A DNA stretch of 64,000 nucleotides, from positions 4,464,001-4,528,000 of the forward strand of contig NZ_VIVR01000001.1 in NCBI RefSeq assembly GCF_007828955.1, read 5' to 3'. The DNA is from Kitasatospora atroaurantiaca (lineage in GTDB: Bacteria > Actinomycetota > Actinomycetes > Streptomycetales > Streptomycetaceae). Made by a program: the position numbers and the translations under genes. Each line of letters opens with the position of its first letter. Position 1 is the stretch's first letter. The notes beneath the pieces were generated by a model that searched no databases, was not told the DNA's origin, and worked only from the letters and a program-made list of their open reading frames with translations. Positions 1-10,251 of this stretch are shown here, one piece after another.

Positions 1-1
1 C

Positions 2-487
2 GCGGTCGCCGACACCGCCGACTCCTACGGCCGGTTCCTGATCCGGCTGGAGGAGATGAAGCAGTCGCTGCGGATCGTCGAGCAGTGCCTGGACCGGCTG
101 AAGCCGGGCCCGGTGATGGTGGCGGACAAGAAGATCGCCTGGCCCGCCCAACTGGCCGTCGGGGCCGACGGGATGGGCAACTCGCTCGATCACATCCGGA
201 AGATCATGGGCACCTCGATGGAGGCCCTGATCCACCACTTCAAGCTGGTCACCGAGGGCTTCCGGGTCCCGGTCGGGCAGGCGTACACGGCGGTCGAGTC
301 GCCCAAGGGCGAGCTCGGGGTGCACGTGGTCAGCGACGGCGGGACGCGCCCGTACCGCGTCCACTTCCGCGACCCCTCGTTCACCAATCTGCAGTCGATG
401 GCGGCGATGTGCGAGGGCGGCCAGGTCGCCGACGTGATCGTCGCGGTGGCCGGGATCGACCCGGTGATGGGAGGCGTGGACCGGTGA
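2..487 (+). CDS. nuoD: NADH-quinone oxidoreductase subunit D, C-terminal part (5' end outside window)
   Basis: The reading frame is open from the first bases and gives 161 residues of the 49-kDa subunit of complex I, which with NuoB helps form the quinone-binding site in the peripheral arm. The visible part contains the family's C-terminal signature: the stretch around GYPVGQAY-like text (here [20 protein letters not shown]) and the ending GGVDR. The stop overlaps the GTG start of nuoE by four bases (GTGA), so the two are translationally coupled. nuoA to nuoC would be expected upstream, outside the window. The ATG at 56 is internal and not a start. Confidence 0.96.
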   Translation, partial: AVADTADSYGRFLIRLEEMKQSLRIVEQCLDRLKPGPVMVADKKIAWPAQLAVGADGMGNSLDHIRKIMGTSMEALIHHFKLVTEGFRVPVGQAYTAVESPKGELGVHVVSDGGTRPYRVHFRDPSFTNLQSMAAMCEGGQVADVIVAVAGIDPVMGGVDR

Positions 488-1224
488 GCAACGTCGAATT
501 GGGCCTGCCGGCGCTGCCGGCCAAGCCGTACCCGGCGGAGGTGCAGGCCAGGCTGGCGGAGGACGCCAAGGAGCTGATCGGCCGCTACCCCGTGGCCCGC
601 TCCGCGCTGCTGCCGCTGCTGCACCTGGTGCAGGCGGAGGAGGGCTTCGTCAGCCCGACCGGGATCCGGTTCTGCGCCGAGCAGTTGGAGCTGACCACCG
701 CGGAGGTCTCGGCTGTCGCGACCTTCTACACCATGTACCGGCGCCGGCCCGCCGGGAAGTACCACGTGGGCGTCTGTACCAACACGCTCTGCGCGGTGCT
801 CGGCGGCGACCAGATCTTCGACGAGCTCCAGGAGCACCTCGGGATCAGGAACAACGAGACCACCGCCGACGGCGAGATCTCGATCGAGCACATCGAGTGC
901 AACGCGGCCTGCGACTATGCCCCCGTGGTGATGGTCAACTGGGAGTTCTTCGACAACCAGACCCCCGAGAGCGCCAAGCAGCTGGTCGACGAGCTGCGGG
1001 CCGGCCAGGACCCGCAGCCCACCCGGGGCGCCCGGCTCTGCTCCTTCAAGGAGACCTCCCGCCTGCTGGCCGGCTTCCCCGACGAGCGCCCCGGCGCCGT
1101 GGACGCCTCCGGCGCGGGCGGCGCCCCCTCGCTGGCGGGCCTTCGGCTGTCCAAGGGCGAGGCCCTGCCCGGCACGCCGGGCACCAAGGTCGTCTCACCG
1201 CGCCACGAAGGGACCGAAGCGTGA
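484..1224 (+). CDS. nuoE: NADH-quinone oxidoreductase subunit E (24-kDa, 2Fe-2S)
   Basis: 246 residues. NuoE carries the N1a 2Fe-2S cluster of the NADH-oxidising module and sits next to NuoF. The four ligands are visible as C98, C103, C139 and C143 in a thioredoxin-like ferredoxin fold. The start chosen is GTG at 484, overlapping the nuoD stop, because the protein then begins just before the conserved helical region; the longer open frame upstream is a shadow of nuoD. About 80 residues after the last cysteine form a tail rich in Gly, Ala and Pro, common in actinobacterial NuoE. The stop overlaps the nuoF start. Confidence 0.96.
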   Translation: MSNVELGLPALPAKPYPAEVQARLAEDAKELIGRYPVARSALLPLLHLVQAEEGFVSPTGIRFCAEQLELTTAEVSAVATFYTMYRRRPAGKYHVGVCTNTLCAVLGGDQIFDELQEHLGIRNNETTADGEISIEHIECNAACDYAPVVMVNWEFFDNQTPESAKQLVDELRAGQDPQPTRGARLCSFKETSRLLAGFPDERPGAVDASGAGGAPSLAGLRLSKGEALPGTPGTKVVSPRHEGTEA

Positions 1225-2585
1225 TGACCTCCGCCGAGCCGGCCGAGAAGCTGCTCACCCCCGTACTCTCCGCCTCCTGGGACGACAACCGCCCCTGGAC
1301 GCTGGCCACCTACCGGCGCCACGACGGCTACCAGGGCCTGCAGGCGGCCCTCGCGATGCCGCCCGACGACGTCATCGCCCTGGTGAAGGACGCCGGACTG
1401 CGCGGCCGCGGCGGCGCGGGCTTCCCCACCGGCATGAAGTGGCAGTTCATCCCGCAGAACGACGGCAAGCCGCACTACCTCGTCGTCAACGCGGACGAGT
1501 CCGAGCCGGGCACCTGCAAGGACATCCCGCTTCTCTTCGCCAACCCGCACTCGCTGATCGAGGGCATGATCATCGCCTCGTACGCGATCCGCTGCGACCA
1601 CGCCTTCATCTACCTGCGCGGCGAGGTCGTCCCGGTGCTGCGCCGGCTCCAGGCGGCGGTCGCGGAGGCGTACGAGGCCGGGTACCTCGGGAAGAACATC
1701 CTCGGCTCGGGCATCGACCTCGATATCACCGTGCACGCGGGCGCCGGGGCGTACATCTGCGGCGAGGAGACGGCGCTGCTCGACTCGCTGGAGGGCCGGC
1801 GCGGCCAGCCGCGACTGCGGCCGCCGTTCCCGGCCATCGCCGGTCTGTACGCCTGCCCGACGGTGGTCAACAACGTCGAGTCGATCGCCTCGGTGCCGCC
1901 GATCCTGGCCCGGGGCAAGGAGTGGTTCAAGTCGCTCGGGACGGAGAAGTCCCCCGGCTTCACGCTCTACTCGCTCTCCGGGCACGTCACCAACCCCGGC
2001 CAGTACGAGGCCCCGCTCGGCATCACCCTGCGCCAGCTGCTGGACATCAGCGGAGGCGTGCGGGCCGGGCACCAGCTCAAGTTCTGGACCCCGGGCGGCT
2101 CCTCCACCCCGATGTTCACGGACGCGCACCTCGACGTCCCGCTCGACTACGAGGGCGTCGGCGCGGCGGGTTCGATGCTCGGCACCAAGGCGCTGCAGAT
2201 CTTCGACGAGACCACCTGCGTGGTCCGGGCGGTCACCCGGTGGACCGAGTTCTACGCCCACGAGTCCTGCGGCAAGTGCACCCCGTGCCGCGAAGGCACG
2301 TACTGGCTCGTGCAGTTGCTCAAGCGGATCGAGGCGGGCCAGGGCGTCGCCGGCGACCTGGAGAAGCTGCTCGACATCGCCGACAACATCAACGGCAAGT
2401 CCTTCTGCGCCCTCGGCGACGGCGCCGCCAGCCCGATCGTCTCCTCGCTGCAGCACTTCCGCGCCGAGTACGAGCAGCACCTCGCCGAGCGGCGCTGCCC
2501 GTTCGACCCGGCGGCCTCCACCGTCTGGGCCGACACCCACCGCACCGGCCACCAGTCCGCCACCGAGAGGGAGGTGCACGCATGA
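1224..2585 (+). CDS. nuoF: NADH-quinone oxidoreductase subunit F (51-kDa, FMN and NADH binding)
   Basis: 453 residues from ATG 1224 (a GTG three bases upstream is an equal candidate). NuoF oxidises NADH and passes electrons through FMN to the N3 cluster. The sequence shows the Gly-rich NADH motif [10 protein letters not shown] at 61-70, the FMN-binding stretch [13 protein letters not shown] near 172-185, and the 4Fe-4S ligands C349, C352, C355 ([13 protein letters not shown]) and C395. The stop overlaps the nuoG ATG by four bases (ATGA). Length and order match other streptomycete nuo operons. Confidence 0.97.
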   Translation: MTSAEPAEKLLTPVLSASWDDNRPWTLATYRRHDGYQGLQAALAMPPDDVIALVKDAGLRGRGGAGFPTGMKWQFIPQNDGKPHYLVVNADESEPGTCKDIPLLFANPHSLIEGMIIASYAIRCDHAFIYLRGEVVPVLRRLQAAVAEAYEAGYLGKNILGSGIDLDITVHAGAGAYICGEETALLDSLEGRRGQPRLRPPFPAIAGLYACPTVVNNVESIASVPPILARGKEWFKSLGTEKSPGFTLYSLSGHVTNPGQYEAPLGITLRQLLDISGGVRAGHQLKFWTPGGSSTPMFTDAHLDVPLDYEGVGAAGSMLGTKALQIFDETTCVVRAVTRWTEFYAHESCGKCTPCREGTYWLVQLLKRIEAGQGVAGDLEKLLDIADNINGKSFCALGDGAASPIVSSLQHFRAEYEQHLAERRCPFDPAASTVWADTHRTGHQSATEREVHA

Positions 2586-5023
2586 CCATCACAGAGACAG
2601 GCACCGACCTCGTCACGCTCACCATCGACGGCGTCGAGGTCCAGGTCCCCAAGGGGACGTTGGTGATCCGCGCGGCCGAGCAGATCGGCACCCAGATCCC
2701 GCGCTTCTGCGACCACCCGCTGCTCGACCCCGCAGGCGCCTGCCGCCAGTGCATCGTCGAGATCGAGGGCCAGCGCAAGCCCGTGGCCTCCTGCACCATC
2801 CCGGTCGCCGAGGGCATGGTGGTCCGCACCCAGGTCAGCTCGCCGGTCGCCGAGAAGGCGCAGCGCGGCGTGATGGAGCTGCTGCTGATCAACCACCCGC
2901 TGGACTGCCCGGTCTGCGACAAGGGCGGCGAGTGCCCGCTGCAGAACCAGGCGATGACCACCGGTGACCCGGACACCCGCTTCGAGGGCATGAAGCGCAC
3001 GTACGAGAAGCCGATCCCGTTGAGCAGCCAGGTGCTGCTGGACCGCGAGCGCTGCGTGCTCTGCGCGCGCTGCACCCGCTTCTCCCAGCAGATCGCCGGT
3101 GACCCGTTCATCGAGCTGCTGGAGCGCGGAGCGCTGGAGCAGGTCGGCATCGGCGACGACGAGCCCTTCGCCTCGTACTTCTCCGGCAACACCATCCAGA
3201 TCTGCCCGGTGGGTGCGCTGACCTCGGCGGCTTATCGTTTCCGCTCCCGGCCGTTCGACCTGGTCTCCTCGCCGAGCGTCTGCGAGCACTGCTCCTCCGG
3301 CTGCTCGCAGCGCACCGACCACCGACGCGGCAAGGTGCTGCGCCGGCTGGCGGGCGAGGAGCCCGAGGTGAACGAGGAGTGGAACTGCGACAAGGGCCGC
3401 TTCGCCTTCCGCTACGGGCAGTTGCGCGACCGGCTGAGCAGCCCGCTGGTCCGGGGCGAGGACGGCGAACTCGTCGCCGCCTCCTGGCCGGAGGCGCTCG
3501 CCAAGGCGGCCGCCGGGCTGAGCGGCGCCCGGACGGCGGTGCTGGCCGGCGGCCGGGTGACGGTCGAGGACGCGTACGGCTACGCCAAGTTCGCCCGGGT
3601 CGTGCTCGGCACCAACGACGTGGACTTCCGCTCCCGCCCGCACAGCGGGGAGGAGGCGGACTTCCTGGCCGCGGCGGTCGCGGGCCGAGGCGTCGACCTG
3701 GATGGCGAGGGTGTCTCGTACCAGGAGCTGGAGAAGGCGCCGGCCGTGCTGCTCGCGGGCTTCGAGCCCGAGGAGGAGTCGCCGATCGTCTTCCTGCGGC
3801 TGCGCAAGGCCAACCGTGCCGCCGGACTGCAGGTCTTCTCGATCGCCTCGCACCGCTCGCGCGGCCTGGGCAAGCTGCGCGGTGCGCTGCTGCCCGCCGC
3901 GCCCGGGACCGAGGCCGAGTGGCTCTCCGCGCTGGCCGACGACGAGGCGCTCGGCGACGACGCCGGCCGGGCGGCCGGCCTGCTCCGGACGCCCGGTGCG
4001 GTGATCCTGGTCGGCGAACGGCTGGCTGCCGTCTCCGGCGCGCTGACCGCCGCACTGCGGCTGGCCCACGCCACCGGCGCCAGGCTCGCGTGGATCCCGC
4101 GGAGGGCGGGTGAGCGCGGCGCCGTCGAGGCGGGTGCGCTGCCCGGTCTGCTGCCCGGCGGCCGCCCGGTCTCCGTGCCGGCCGCCCGGGCCGAGGCCGC
4201 CGACGCCTGGGGCGTCGCCGACCTGCCGGCCAGGGTCGGCCGGGACACCGACCAGATCCTGGCGGCCGCCGCCCACGGTGACCTGGACGCCCTGGTGGTC
4301 GGCGGCGTCGGCCTGGAGGACCTGGCCGACCCGGCGCTTGCCGAGGAGGCGCTGACCCGGGTGCCGTTCGTGGTCTCGCTGGAGATCCGGCCCTCCGCCG
4401 TCACCGAGCGCGCGGACGTGGTCCTGCCGGTGGCCGCGGTGGCCGAGAAGGCCGGCACCTTCCTCGACTGGGAGGGCCGGGCGCGGATGTTCGAGGCCGC
4501 GCTCAAGCCGGACCAGCTGATGCGGCGCCAACTGCACTCCGACGTGCGGGTGCTGAACATGCTCGCCGACGCGATCGGGCGCCCGCTGGGCCTCCCCGAC
4601 GTCCGGGCCGCCCGGCTGGAGCTGGACCGCTTCGCTCCGTGGACGGGCGACCGCCAGGCCGCGCCGGCCGCGCACCCGGCCCCGCTGCCCCGCCCGGCCA
4701 CCGGCCAGGCCGTGCTCGCGGGCCACCGGATGCTGCTGGACAACGGCTCGCTGCAGGACGGCGACGAGCACCTGGCCGGTACCCGGCACCCGGTGGTCGC
4801 CCGGCTCTCGGCGGTCACCGCCGAGGAGATCGGCGCGTCCACGGCGGTACGGATCACCGGCCCGGGCGGTTCGCTCGTCCTGCCGGTGGAGCTCACCGCC
4901 GAGCTGCCGGACCGTACGGTCTGGATCCCGCTCAACTCCACGCCGGGCGGCGCCCATCGCGCGCTCGGCACCACGGTGGGCCACCTGGTCACCATTGCTG
5001 CGGCGGAGGAGGAGCAGTGCTGA
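2582..5023 (+). CDS. nuoG: NADH-quinone oxidoreductase subunit G (75-kDa, multi iron-sulfur)
   Basis: 813 residues. N-terminal 2Fe-2S ferredoxin domain with C43, C54, C57 and C71; the His-ligated 4Fe-4S motif H105, C109, C112, C118; a further 4Fe-4S set C158, C161, C164 and C208; and a fourth set C234, C237, C241, C269 for the off-pathway N7 cluster, which many bacteria keep and mitochondria have lost. The rest is a molybdopterin-oxidoreductase-like domain that in NuoG no longer binds Mo. It carries electrons from NuoF/E toward NuoI in the peripheral arm. The ATG overlaps the nuoF stop; the stop lies inside the start of nuoH. Confidence 0.97.
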   Translation: MTITETGTDLVTLTIDGVEVQVPKGTLVIRAAEQIGTQIPRFCDHPLLDPAGACRQCIVEIEGQRKPVASCTIPVAEGMVVRTQVSSPVAEKAQRGVMELLLINHPLDCPVCDKGGECPLQNQAMTTGDPDTRFEGMKRTYEKPIPLSSQVLLDRERCVLCARCTRFSQQIAGDPFIELLERGALEQVGIGDDEPFASYFSGNTIQICPVGALTSAAYRFRSRPFDLVSSPSVCEHCSSGCSQRTDHRRGKVLRRLAGEEPEVNEEWNCDKGRFAFRYGQLRDRLSSPLVRGEDGELVAASWPEALAKAAAGLSGARTAVLAGGRVTVEDAYGYAKFARVVLGTNDVDFRSRPHSGEEADFLAAAVAGRGVDLDGEGVSYQELEKAPAVLLAGFEPEEESPIVFLRLRKANRAAGLQVFSIASHRSRGLGKLRGALLPAAPGTEAEWLSALADDEALGDDAGRAAGLLRTPGAVILVGERLAAVSGALTAALRLAHATGARLAWIPRRAGERGAVEAGALPGLLPGGRPVSVPAARAEAADAWGVADLPARVGRDTDQILAAAAHGDLDALVVGGVGLEDLADPALAEEALTRVPFVVSLEIRPSAVTERADVVLPVAAVAEKAGTFLDWEGRARMFEAALKPDQLMRRQLHSDVRVLNMLADAIGRPLGLPDVRAARLELDRFAPWTGDRQAAPAAHPAPLPRPATGQAVLAGHRMLLDNGSLQDGDEHLAGTRHPVVARLSAVTAEEIGASTAVRITGPGGSLVLPVELTAELPDRTVWIPLNSTPGGAHRALGTTVGHLVTIAAAEEEQC

Positions 5024-6366
5024 ATCTCTCTGGGAGGCAGACCCTCGTCGCAGCCTACGAAACCCTGGGCTTCTTCGGACGCGACCCGTGGTGGCTGGTC
5101 CTGCTCAAGGCGGTGTTCGTCTTCGCCTTCCTGGTCGGCACGGTGCTGATCGCCATCGTCTGGGAGCGCAAGGTCGTCGCCTGGATGCAGCTGCGCATCG
5201 GCCCGAACCGGCACGGCCCCTGGGGCATGCTGCAGTCGCTGGCCGACGGGGTGAAGCTCGCGCTCAAGGAAGACCTGGTGGTCACCGGGGCCGACAAGGT
5301 GGTCTACGTGCTGGCCCCGATCGTCGCGGCCATCCCGGCGTTCATGGCCTTCGCGGTGATCCCGTTCGGCCCGGCGGACAACGAGGTCTCGATCTTCGGC
5401 ACCCGTACCCCGCTGCAGCTCACCGACCTGCCGATCGCCCTGCTCTACATCCTGGCCGTCGCCTCGGTCGGCATCTACGGGATCGTGCTGGCGGGCTGGT
5501 CCTCCGGCTCGACGTACCCGCTGCTCGGCGGTCTGCGCTCGGCCGCGCAGATGATCTCGTACGAGATCGCGATGGGCCTCTCCTTCGCGGCGGTGTTCAT
5601 CTACTCGGGGTCGATGTCCACCTCGGAGATCGTCGCCTCCCAGCAGCCGACCTGGTTCGCGGTGCTGCTGCCGGTCTCGTTCATCGTCTACATCATCGCG
5701 ATGGTCGGTGAGACCAACCGGGCGCCCTTCGACCTCCCGGAGGCCGAGGGCGAGCTGGTCGGCGGTTTCAACACCGAGTACAGCTCGTTGAAGTTCGCGA
5801 TGTTCATGCTGGCCGAGTACGTCAACATGGTCACCGTCTCCGCCGTGGCCAGCACGCTCTTCCTGGGCGGCTGGCGGGCGCCGTGGCCGATCTCGACCTT
5901 CTGGGCCGGCGCGAACCACGGCTGGTGGCCGATGCTCTGGATCGTCATCAAGATCCAGCTGCTGCTGTTCTTCTTCATCTGGCTGCGCGGCACGCTGCCC
6001 CGCCTGCGCTACGACCAGTTCATGAAGCTGGGCTGGAAGGTGCTGCTCCCGGTCTCGCTGGTCTGGCTGGTGATGGTGGCCAGCGTGCGCGCCCTGCGCA
6101 ACGAGGGCTACGACTTCGGCCAGGTGGTGCTGTACGTCGGCGCACCGATCGGCGCGATCCTGCTGCTGGCCCTGCTCCGGGACGTCTTCAAGCGCAAGCC
6201 CGAGCCCGAGGAGACGCCCCCGGCCGAGTTCGACCCGATGGCCGGCGGCTACCCCGTACCGCCGCTGCCGGGCCAGGAGTCCCCGCCCGTACCGCGCCGG
6301 CCCAGCCGCGCGCCGAAGCAACTCCAGGACGCCCTCAACGGGGCCGACCATCCCGAAGGGAGCTGA
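5017..6366 (+). CDS. nuoH: NADH-quinone oxidoreductase subunit H (membrane, quinone site)
   Basis: 449 residues from GTG 5017, which overlaps the end of nuoG by seven bases and follows the purine-rich GGAGGAGGAGCAG. NuoH is the membrane subunit joining the peripheral arm to the proton-pumping arm and lining the quinone tunnel. Conserved text is clear: [22 protein letters not shown] in the first cytoplasmic loop and [19 protein letters not shown] later, with about eight hydrophobic segments between. The C-terminus is extended by some 60 charged, Pro-rich residues after the last helix, as is usual in actinobacteria. Confidence 0.97.
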   Translation: MLNLSGRQTLVAAYETLGFFGRDPWWLVLLKAVFVFAFLVGTVLIAIVWERKVVAWMQLRIGPNRHGPWGMLQSLADGVKLALKEDLVVTGADKVVYVLAPIVAAIPAFMAFAVIPFGPADNEVSIFGTRTPLQLTDLPIALLYILAVASVGIYGIVLAGWSSGSTYPLLGGLRSAAQMISYEIAMGLSFAAVFIYSGSMSTSEIVASQQPTWFAVLLPVSFIVYIIAMVGETNRAPFDLPEAEGELVGGFNTEYSSLKFAMFMLAEYVNMVTVSAVASTLFLGGWRAPWPISTFWAGANHGWWPMLWIVIKIQLLLFFFIWLRGTLPRLRYDQFMKLGWKVLLPVSLVWLVMVASVRALRNEGYDFGQVVLYVGAPIGAILLLALLRDVFKRKPEPEETPPAEFDPMAGGYPVPPLPGQESPPVPRRPSRAPKQLQDALNGADHPEGS

Positions 6367-6368
6367 AC

Positions 6369-6953
6369 ATGTCGGACGACAGGACGGACAAGCCGTCGAT
6401 CCTCGGCCCGGCCGCAGGCTTCGGCGTGACCTTCAAGGCCATGTTCAAGAAGCGGCTGACCGAGCAGTACCCGGAGCTGAAGAAGCCCACCGCTCCGCGC
6501 TTCCACGGCCGCCACCAGCTGAACCGGCACCCGGACGGCCTGGAGAAGTGCATCGGCTGCGAGCTCTGCGCCTGGGCCTGCCCGGCCGACGCGATCTACG
6601 TCGAGGGCGCGGACAACACCGACGAGGAGCGCTACTCGCCCGGTGAGCGCTACGGCGCGGTCTACCAGATCAACTACGCCCGCTGCATCCTCTGCGGGCT
6701 CTGCATCGAGGCCTGCCCGACCCGCGCGCTGACCATGACCAACCAGTACGAGCTGGCCGACTCCTCGCGTGCGGACCTGATCTTCACCAAGGAACAGCTG
6801 CTCGTCGGCCTCACCGAGGGCATGGTGGACACCCCGCACGCGATCTTCCCGGGCGCCGACGAACAGGCCTACTACCGCGGCGAGATCACCGCGGCGGCGC
6901 CGGGCACGGTGCAGCAGGAGCGCACGGACCGCGAGAAGGAGGTGCAGCCATGA
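6369..6953 (+). CDS. nuoI: NADH-quinone oxidoreductase subunit I (two 4Fe-4S ferredoxin)
   Basis: 194 residues. NuoI carries clusters N6a and N6b and hands electrons toward N2 in NuoB. Two CxxCxxCxxxC motifs are present: C61, C64, C67, C71 and C106, C109, C112, C116. The ATG lies two bases after the nuoH stop with GAAGGGAG upstream as ribosome site. The stop overlaps the nuoJ start ATG by four bases. Residues after 130 ([16 protein letters not shown]) are an actinobacterial C-terminal tail. Confidence 0.97.
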   Translation: MSDDRTDKPSILGPAAGFGVTFKAMFKKRLTEQYPELKKPTAPRFHGRHQLNRHPDGLEKCIGCELCAWACPADAIYVEGADNTDEERYSPGERYGAVYQINYARCILCGLCIEACPTRALTMTNQYELADSSRADLIFTKEQLLVGLTEGMVDTPHAIFPGADEQAYYRGEITAAAPGTVQQERTDREKEVQP

Positions 6954-7828
6954 CCTCCACGGGCGAAGCCGTACAGTTCTGGATCCTCGCCGTGATCGCC
7001 GTCGGCGGCGCACTCGGCATGCTGCTGATGAAGAAAGCCGTGCACAGCGCACTCTGTCTGGCGGCCACCATGATGGCGCTGGCGGTCTGTTACCTGGCCC
7101 AGGGCGCGGTCTTCCTGGGCGTGGTGCAGATCGTCGTCTACACCGGCGCGATCATGATGCTCTTCCTCTTCGTCGTCATGCTGGTCGGGGTCACCACCGC
7201 CGATTCGCTCAAGGAGCAGCTGAAGGGCCAGCGGGTCGCCGCCGTGCTCACCGGCCTCGGCTTCGGCATCCTGCTCTGCGCGGGCATCGCCAACGCGAAG
7301 CTCAGCCACTTCACCGGCCTCTCCGAGGCCAACGCCGAGGGCAACGTCCAGGGCCTGGCCCGGCTGATCTTCACCAAGTACGTCTGGGCCTTCGAGGTCA
7401 CCGGCGCACTGCTGATCACCGCCGCGATCGGCGCCATGGTGCTCACCCACCGCGAGCACGTGAAGGCCCCGCTCACCCAGCGCGAGCTGGCCGCCCAGCG
7501 GGTGAAGGACAACATCCAGGTGCCGCCGCTGCCGGCCCCCGGCGTGTACGCGAGGCACAACGCGGTGGACATCCCCGGCCTGCTCCCGGACGGCACCATC
7601 GCCGAGGACTCCGTGATGAACACCCTGCGCGAGCGCGGCCAGATCCGCGACGTCAGCCAGGCGATGCTGCAGCGGATGGCCGAGCTGGAGTCCACCACCG
7701 CCGACTGGCTCGGGCGGCCCCCGTCCGAGCGACCGCCGGTGACGGGCCCCCGCAAGGAGCTCGAGACGGTGCCGAAGAACGGCGTGCCGGAGAACGGCGT
7801 CCCCGAGAATGAGGAGGGTGGGGAGTGA
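6950..7828 (+). CDS. nuoJ: NADH-quinone oxidoreductase subunit J (membrane)
   Basis: 292 residues. The first about 170 residues contain five hydrophobic segments with the NuoJ core ([19 protein letters not shown]). NuoJ forms part of the membrane arm beside NuoK and NuoA and contains the helix whose movement is linked to proton transfer. The C-terminal about 120 residues are hydrophilic and include a short repeated text ([12 protein letters not shown]), a tail not needed in the enterobacterial protein. Overlaps nuoI and nuoK by four bases on each side. Confidence 0.95.
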   Translation: MTSTGEAVQFWILAVIAVGGALGMLLMKKAVHSALCLAATMMALAVCYLAQGAVFLGVVQIVVYTGAIMMLFLFVVMLVGVTTADSLKEQLKGQRVAAVLTGLGFGILLCAGIANAKLSHFTGLSEANAEGNVQGLARLIFTKYVWAFEVTGALLITAAIGAMVLTHREHVKAPLTQRELAAQRVKDNIQVPPLPAPGVYARHNAVDIPGLLPDGTIAEDSVMNTLRERGQIRDVSQAMLQRMAELESTTADWLGRPPSERPPVTGPRKELETVPKNGVPENGVPENEEGGE

Positions 7829-8124
7829 ACCCCGTCAACTACCTCTACCTGGCAGCCCTGTTGTTCACCATCGGCGCCTCCGGCGTGCTGATCCGGCGGA
7901 ACGCGATCGTGCTGTTCATGTGCGTCGAGCTGATGCTCAACGCCTCCAATCTGGCCCTGGTCACCTTCTCCCGGCTGCACGGCAACCTGGACGGCCAGAT
8001 CATCGCGTTCTTCACCATGGTGGTCGCGGCGGCGGAGGTCGTGGTCGGCCTCGCCATCATCGTGAGCATCTTCCGGACCAGGCACTCGGCTTCGGTCGAT
8101 GACAGCAACCTGATGAAGCTGTAG
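7825..8124 (+). CDS. nuoK: NADH-quinone oxidoreductase subunit K (membrane)
   Basis: 99 residues, the usual family length, with three transmembrane helices. The two conserved membrane glutamates needed for proton transfer are visible in [10 protein letters not shown] and in [14 protein letters not shown] start overlaps the end of nuoJ (GTGA), preceded by GAGGAGGGTGGGGA as a strong ribosome site. NuoK is homologous to MrpC of Na+/H+ antiporters. Confidence 0.97.
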   Translation: MNPVNYLYLAALLFTIGASGVLIRRNAIVLFMCVELMLNASNLALVTFSRLHGNLDGQIIAFFTMVVAAAEVVVGLAIIVSIFRTRHSASVDDSNLMKL

Positions 8125-8138
8125 GCGGAGGGCCCACG

Positions 8139-10037
8139 GTGAACTCTCTCATTCCGCTGCTCGTGGCGGCTCCTCTGGTCGGCGCTGCCCTGCTCCTGCT
8201 CGGCGGGCGCCATCTCGACCGCTTCGGTCACTGGCTGGGTACGGCTGCTGCCGCGCTCTCCTTCGTCTTCGGCCTCGTGCTGTTCGCGAACATGCTGGGC
8301 AAGGCGGGGGACGACCGGACGGTCAACCTGTTCCTGTACAGCTGGATCCCGGTGAACGGCTTCCAGGCCGACGTCGCCTTCCAGCTCGACCAACTGTCCA
8401 TGACCTTCGTCCTGTTGATCTCCGGCGTCGGCTCGCTGATCCACCTCTACTCGGTGGGTTACATGGCGCACGACGAGCGCCGTCGCCGCTTCTTCGGGTA
8501 CCTCAACCTGTTCCTGGCCTCCATGCTGCTGCTGGTGCTGGCGGACAACTACCTGCTGCTGTACGTCGGTTGGGAGGGCGTGGGCCTCGCCTCGTACCTG
8601 CTGATCGGCTTCTGGCAGCACAAGCCGAGTGCCGCGACCGCCGCCAAGAAGGCCTTCCTGGTCAACCGGGTCGGCGACATGGGCCTGTCCATCGCGATCA
8701 TGGTGATGTTCACCCAGTTCGGCAGCTTCACCTTCGGGCCGGTCTTCGGGGCGGCCGGCCAGCTGAGCGAGGGCAAGCTGACGGCCATCGCACTGCTGCT
8801 CCTGCTGGCCGCCTGCGGCAAGTCGGCCCAGGTGCCGCTGCAGTCCTGGCTCGGGGACGCCATGGAGGGCCCGACCCCGGTCTCGGCCCTGATCCACGCG
8901 GCCACCATGGTGACCGCCGGCGTCTACCTGATCACCCGCTCCGGCCCCATCTTCAACCTCGCCCCCGACGCGCAGCTCGCCGTCGTGGTGGTCGGTACGG
9001 TCACGCTGCTCTTCGGTGCGATCGTCGGTTGCGCCAAGGACGACATCAAGAAGGCGCTGGCCGGCTCGACCATGTCGCAGATCGGTTACATGATCCTGGC
9101 GGCCGGCCTCGGTCCGATCGGGTACGCCTTCGCGATCATGCACCTGGTCACCCACGGCTTCTTCAAGGCCGGGCTCTTCCTCGGCGCCGGGTCGGTCATG
9201 CACGGCATGGACGACGAGGTGAACATGCGTCACTACGGCGGCCTGCGGAAGTACATGCCGATCACCTTCGTCACCTTCGGCCTCGGCTACCTCGCCATCA
9301 TCGGGTTCCCGGGTCTGTCGGGCTTCTTCTCCAAGGACAAGATCATCGAGGCGGCCTTCGCCAAGGGCGGCACCGAGGGCTGGATCATCGGCCTCTGCGC
9401 ACTGCTCGGCGCCGCCGTCACCGCGTTCTACATGACCCGGGTGATGATCCTGACCTTCTTCGGCGAGAAGCGCTGGCAGGCGGACGCCACCACCGGCGAG
9501 GAGCCGCACCCGCACGAGTCGCCGTCCACCATGACGCTGCCGATGATCGTCCTGGCCTTCGGCTCGGTCTTCGCCGGCGGGCTGTTCGTCCTGAACAACT
9601 CGTTCGTGGACTGGCTGGAGCCGGTCACCGGCCACTCCGAGGGCAACTCCCCGCTGACGCCGCTCACCGTCACCCTGATCACCACGGTCTGCATGGTGAT
9701 CGGTGTCGCCCTCTCGTACGCCATGTACGGGCGCTCGGCCGTCCCCGTCACCCCGCCGGTCGGCTCGCCGCTCACCCGCGCCGCGCGCCGCGACCTGCTG
9801 CAGGACGACTTCAACCACGCGGTGCTGGTCCGGCCGGGCTCGGCCCTGACCGCCTCGCTGGTCTACCTGGACAGCAAGGCGCTGGACGGCTTCGTCAACG
9901 GTCTGGCCGCCACCATCGGCGGCATCTCCAGCCGCCTGCGGCGGGTCCAGACCGGCTACGTCCGGTCGTACGCGCTCTCCATGTTCGGCGGCACGCTGAT
10001 CCTGGTCGCCACCACTCTCCTGATGAGGTCGGTCTGA
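8139..10037 (+). CDS. nuoL: NADH-quinone oxidoreductase subunit L (antiporter-like proton channel)
   Basis: 632 residues from GTG 8139. NuoL is the most distal of the three antiporter-like membrane subunits and carries the long lateral helix. About 14 to 16 hydrophobic segments are present. Family signatures include [16 protein letters not shown], the [15 protein letters not shown] segment with the lysine and histidine used in proton translocation, and [19 protein letters not shown]. Starts 14 bases after nuoK. It is followed by a 214-base gap, the only large one inside this operon. Confidence 0.97.
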   Translation: MNSLIPLLVAAPLVGAALLLLGGRHLDRFGHWLGTAAAALSFVFGLVLFANMLGKAGDDRTVNLFLYSWIPVNGFQADVAFQLDQLSMTFVLLISGVGSLIHLYSVGYMAHDERRRRFFGYLNLFLASMLLLVLADNYLLLYVGWEGVGLASYLLIGFWQHKPSAATAAKKAFLVNRVGDMGLSIAIMVMFTQFGSFTFGPVFGAAGQLSEGKLTAIALLLLLAACGKSAQVPLQSWLGDAMEGPTPVSALIHAATMVTAGVYLITRSGPIFNLAPDAQLAVVVVGTVTLLFGAIVGCAKDDIKKALAGSTMSQIGYMILAAGLGPIGYAFAIMHLVTHGFFKAGLFLGAGSVMHGMDDEVNMRHYGGLRKYMPITFVTFGLGYLAIIGFPGLSGFFSKDKIIEAAFAKGGTEGWIIGLCALLGAAVTAFYMTRVMILTFFGEKRWQADATTGEEPHPHESPSTMTLPMIVLAFGSVFAGGLFVLNNSFVDWLEPVTGHSEGNSPLTPLTVTLITTVCMVIGVALSYAMYGRSAVPVTPPVGSPLTRAARRDLLQDDFNHAVLVRPGSALTASLVYLDSKALDGFVNGLAATIGGISSRLRRVQTGYVRSYALSMFGGTLILVATTLLMRSV

Positions 10038-10056
10038 TGATGGCCGCTATTCGCCC

Positions 10057-10221
10057 ACTCGCCTCCAGGCGCTCATACCCGGTGCCGACACTCTCCCCCA
10101 GCCTGGCGGCTGGGAGGTGCCCCCAGGCTCCGGCACTCTCCCCCAGCCTTCGGCCGGGGGGACCCCCATCGCTCGCTTGTCGCTCCTCCCTTTCGACACC
10201 GGCACGCCCTTCGGCTCGGGG
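10057..10221 (+). repeat. Dispersed repeat, copy 1, between nuoL and nuoM
   Basis: This gap contains a sequence that recurs in inverted orientation at 20822-20943 and in a shorter form at 26066-26165. Shared landmarks in order are GCCTCC, GCGCTCATA, CCGGTGCCGACACTC, then ATCGCTCGCTTGTCGCTCC, then CGACACCGGC and CCCTTCGGCTCG. Inside it are two hairpins of the CCCCCAGCC / GGCTGGGGG kind, one being the common streptomycete palindrome with core CCCCCAGCCTTCGGCCGGGG. No gene is seen here. Confidence 0.8.
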
Positions 10222-10251
10222 CGGCGACTGTTCACGTCAGGAGGTAAGGCC

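Noticed and set aside
85-483. Upstream extension of nuoE into nuoD
   Set aside because: It is Arg/Gly/Pro-rich shadow sequence; the four-base GTGA overlap with nuoD gives the normal NuoE start.
190-6351. Long minus-strand open frames across the nuo operon (up to 923 codons)
   Set aside because: They mirror the strong third-position GC bias of the real plus-strand genes, and have no ribosome sites or recognisable domains.
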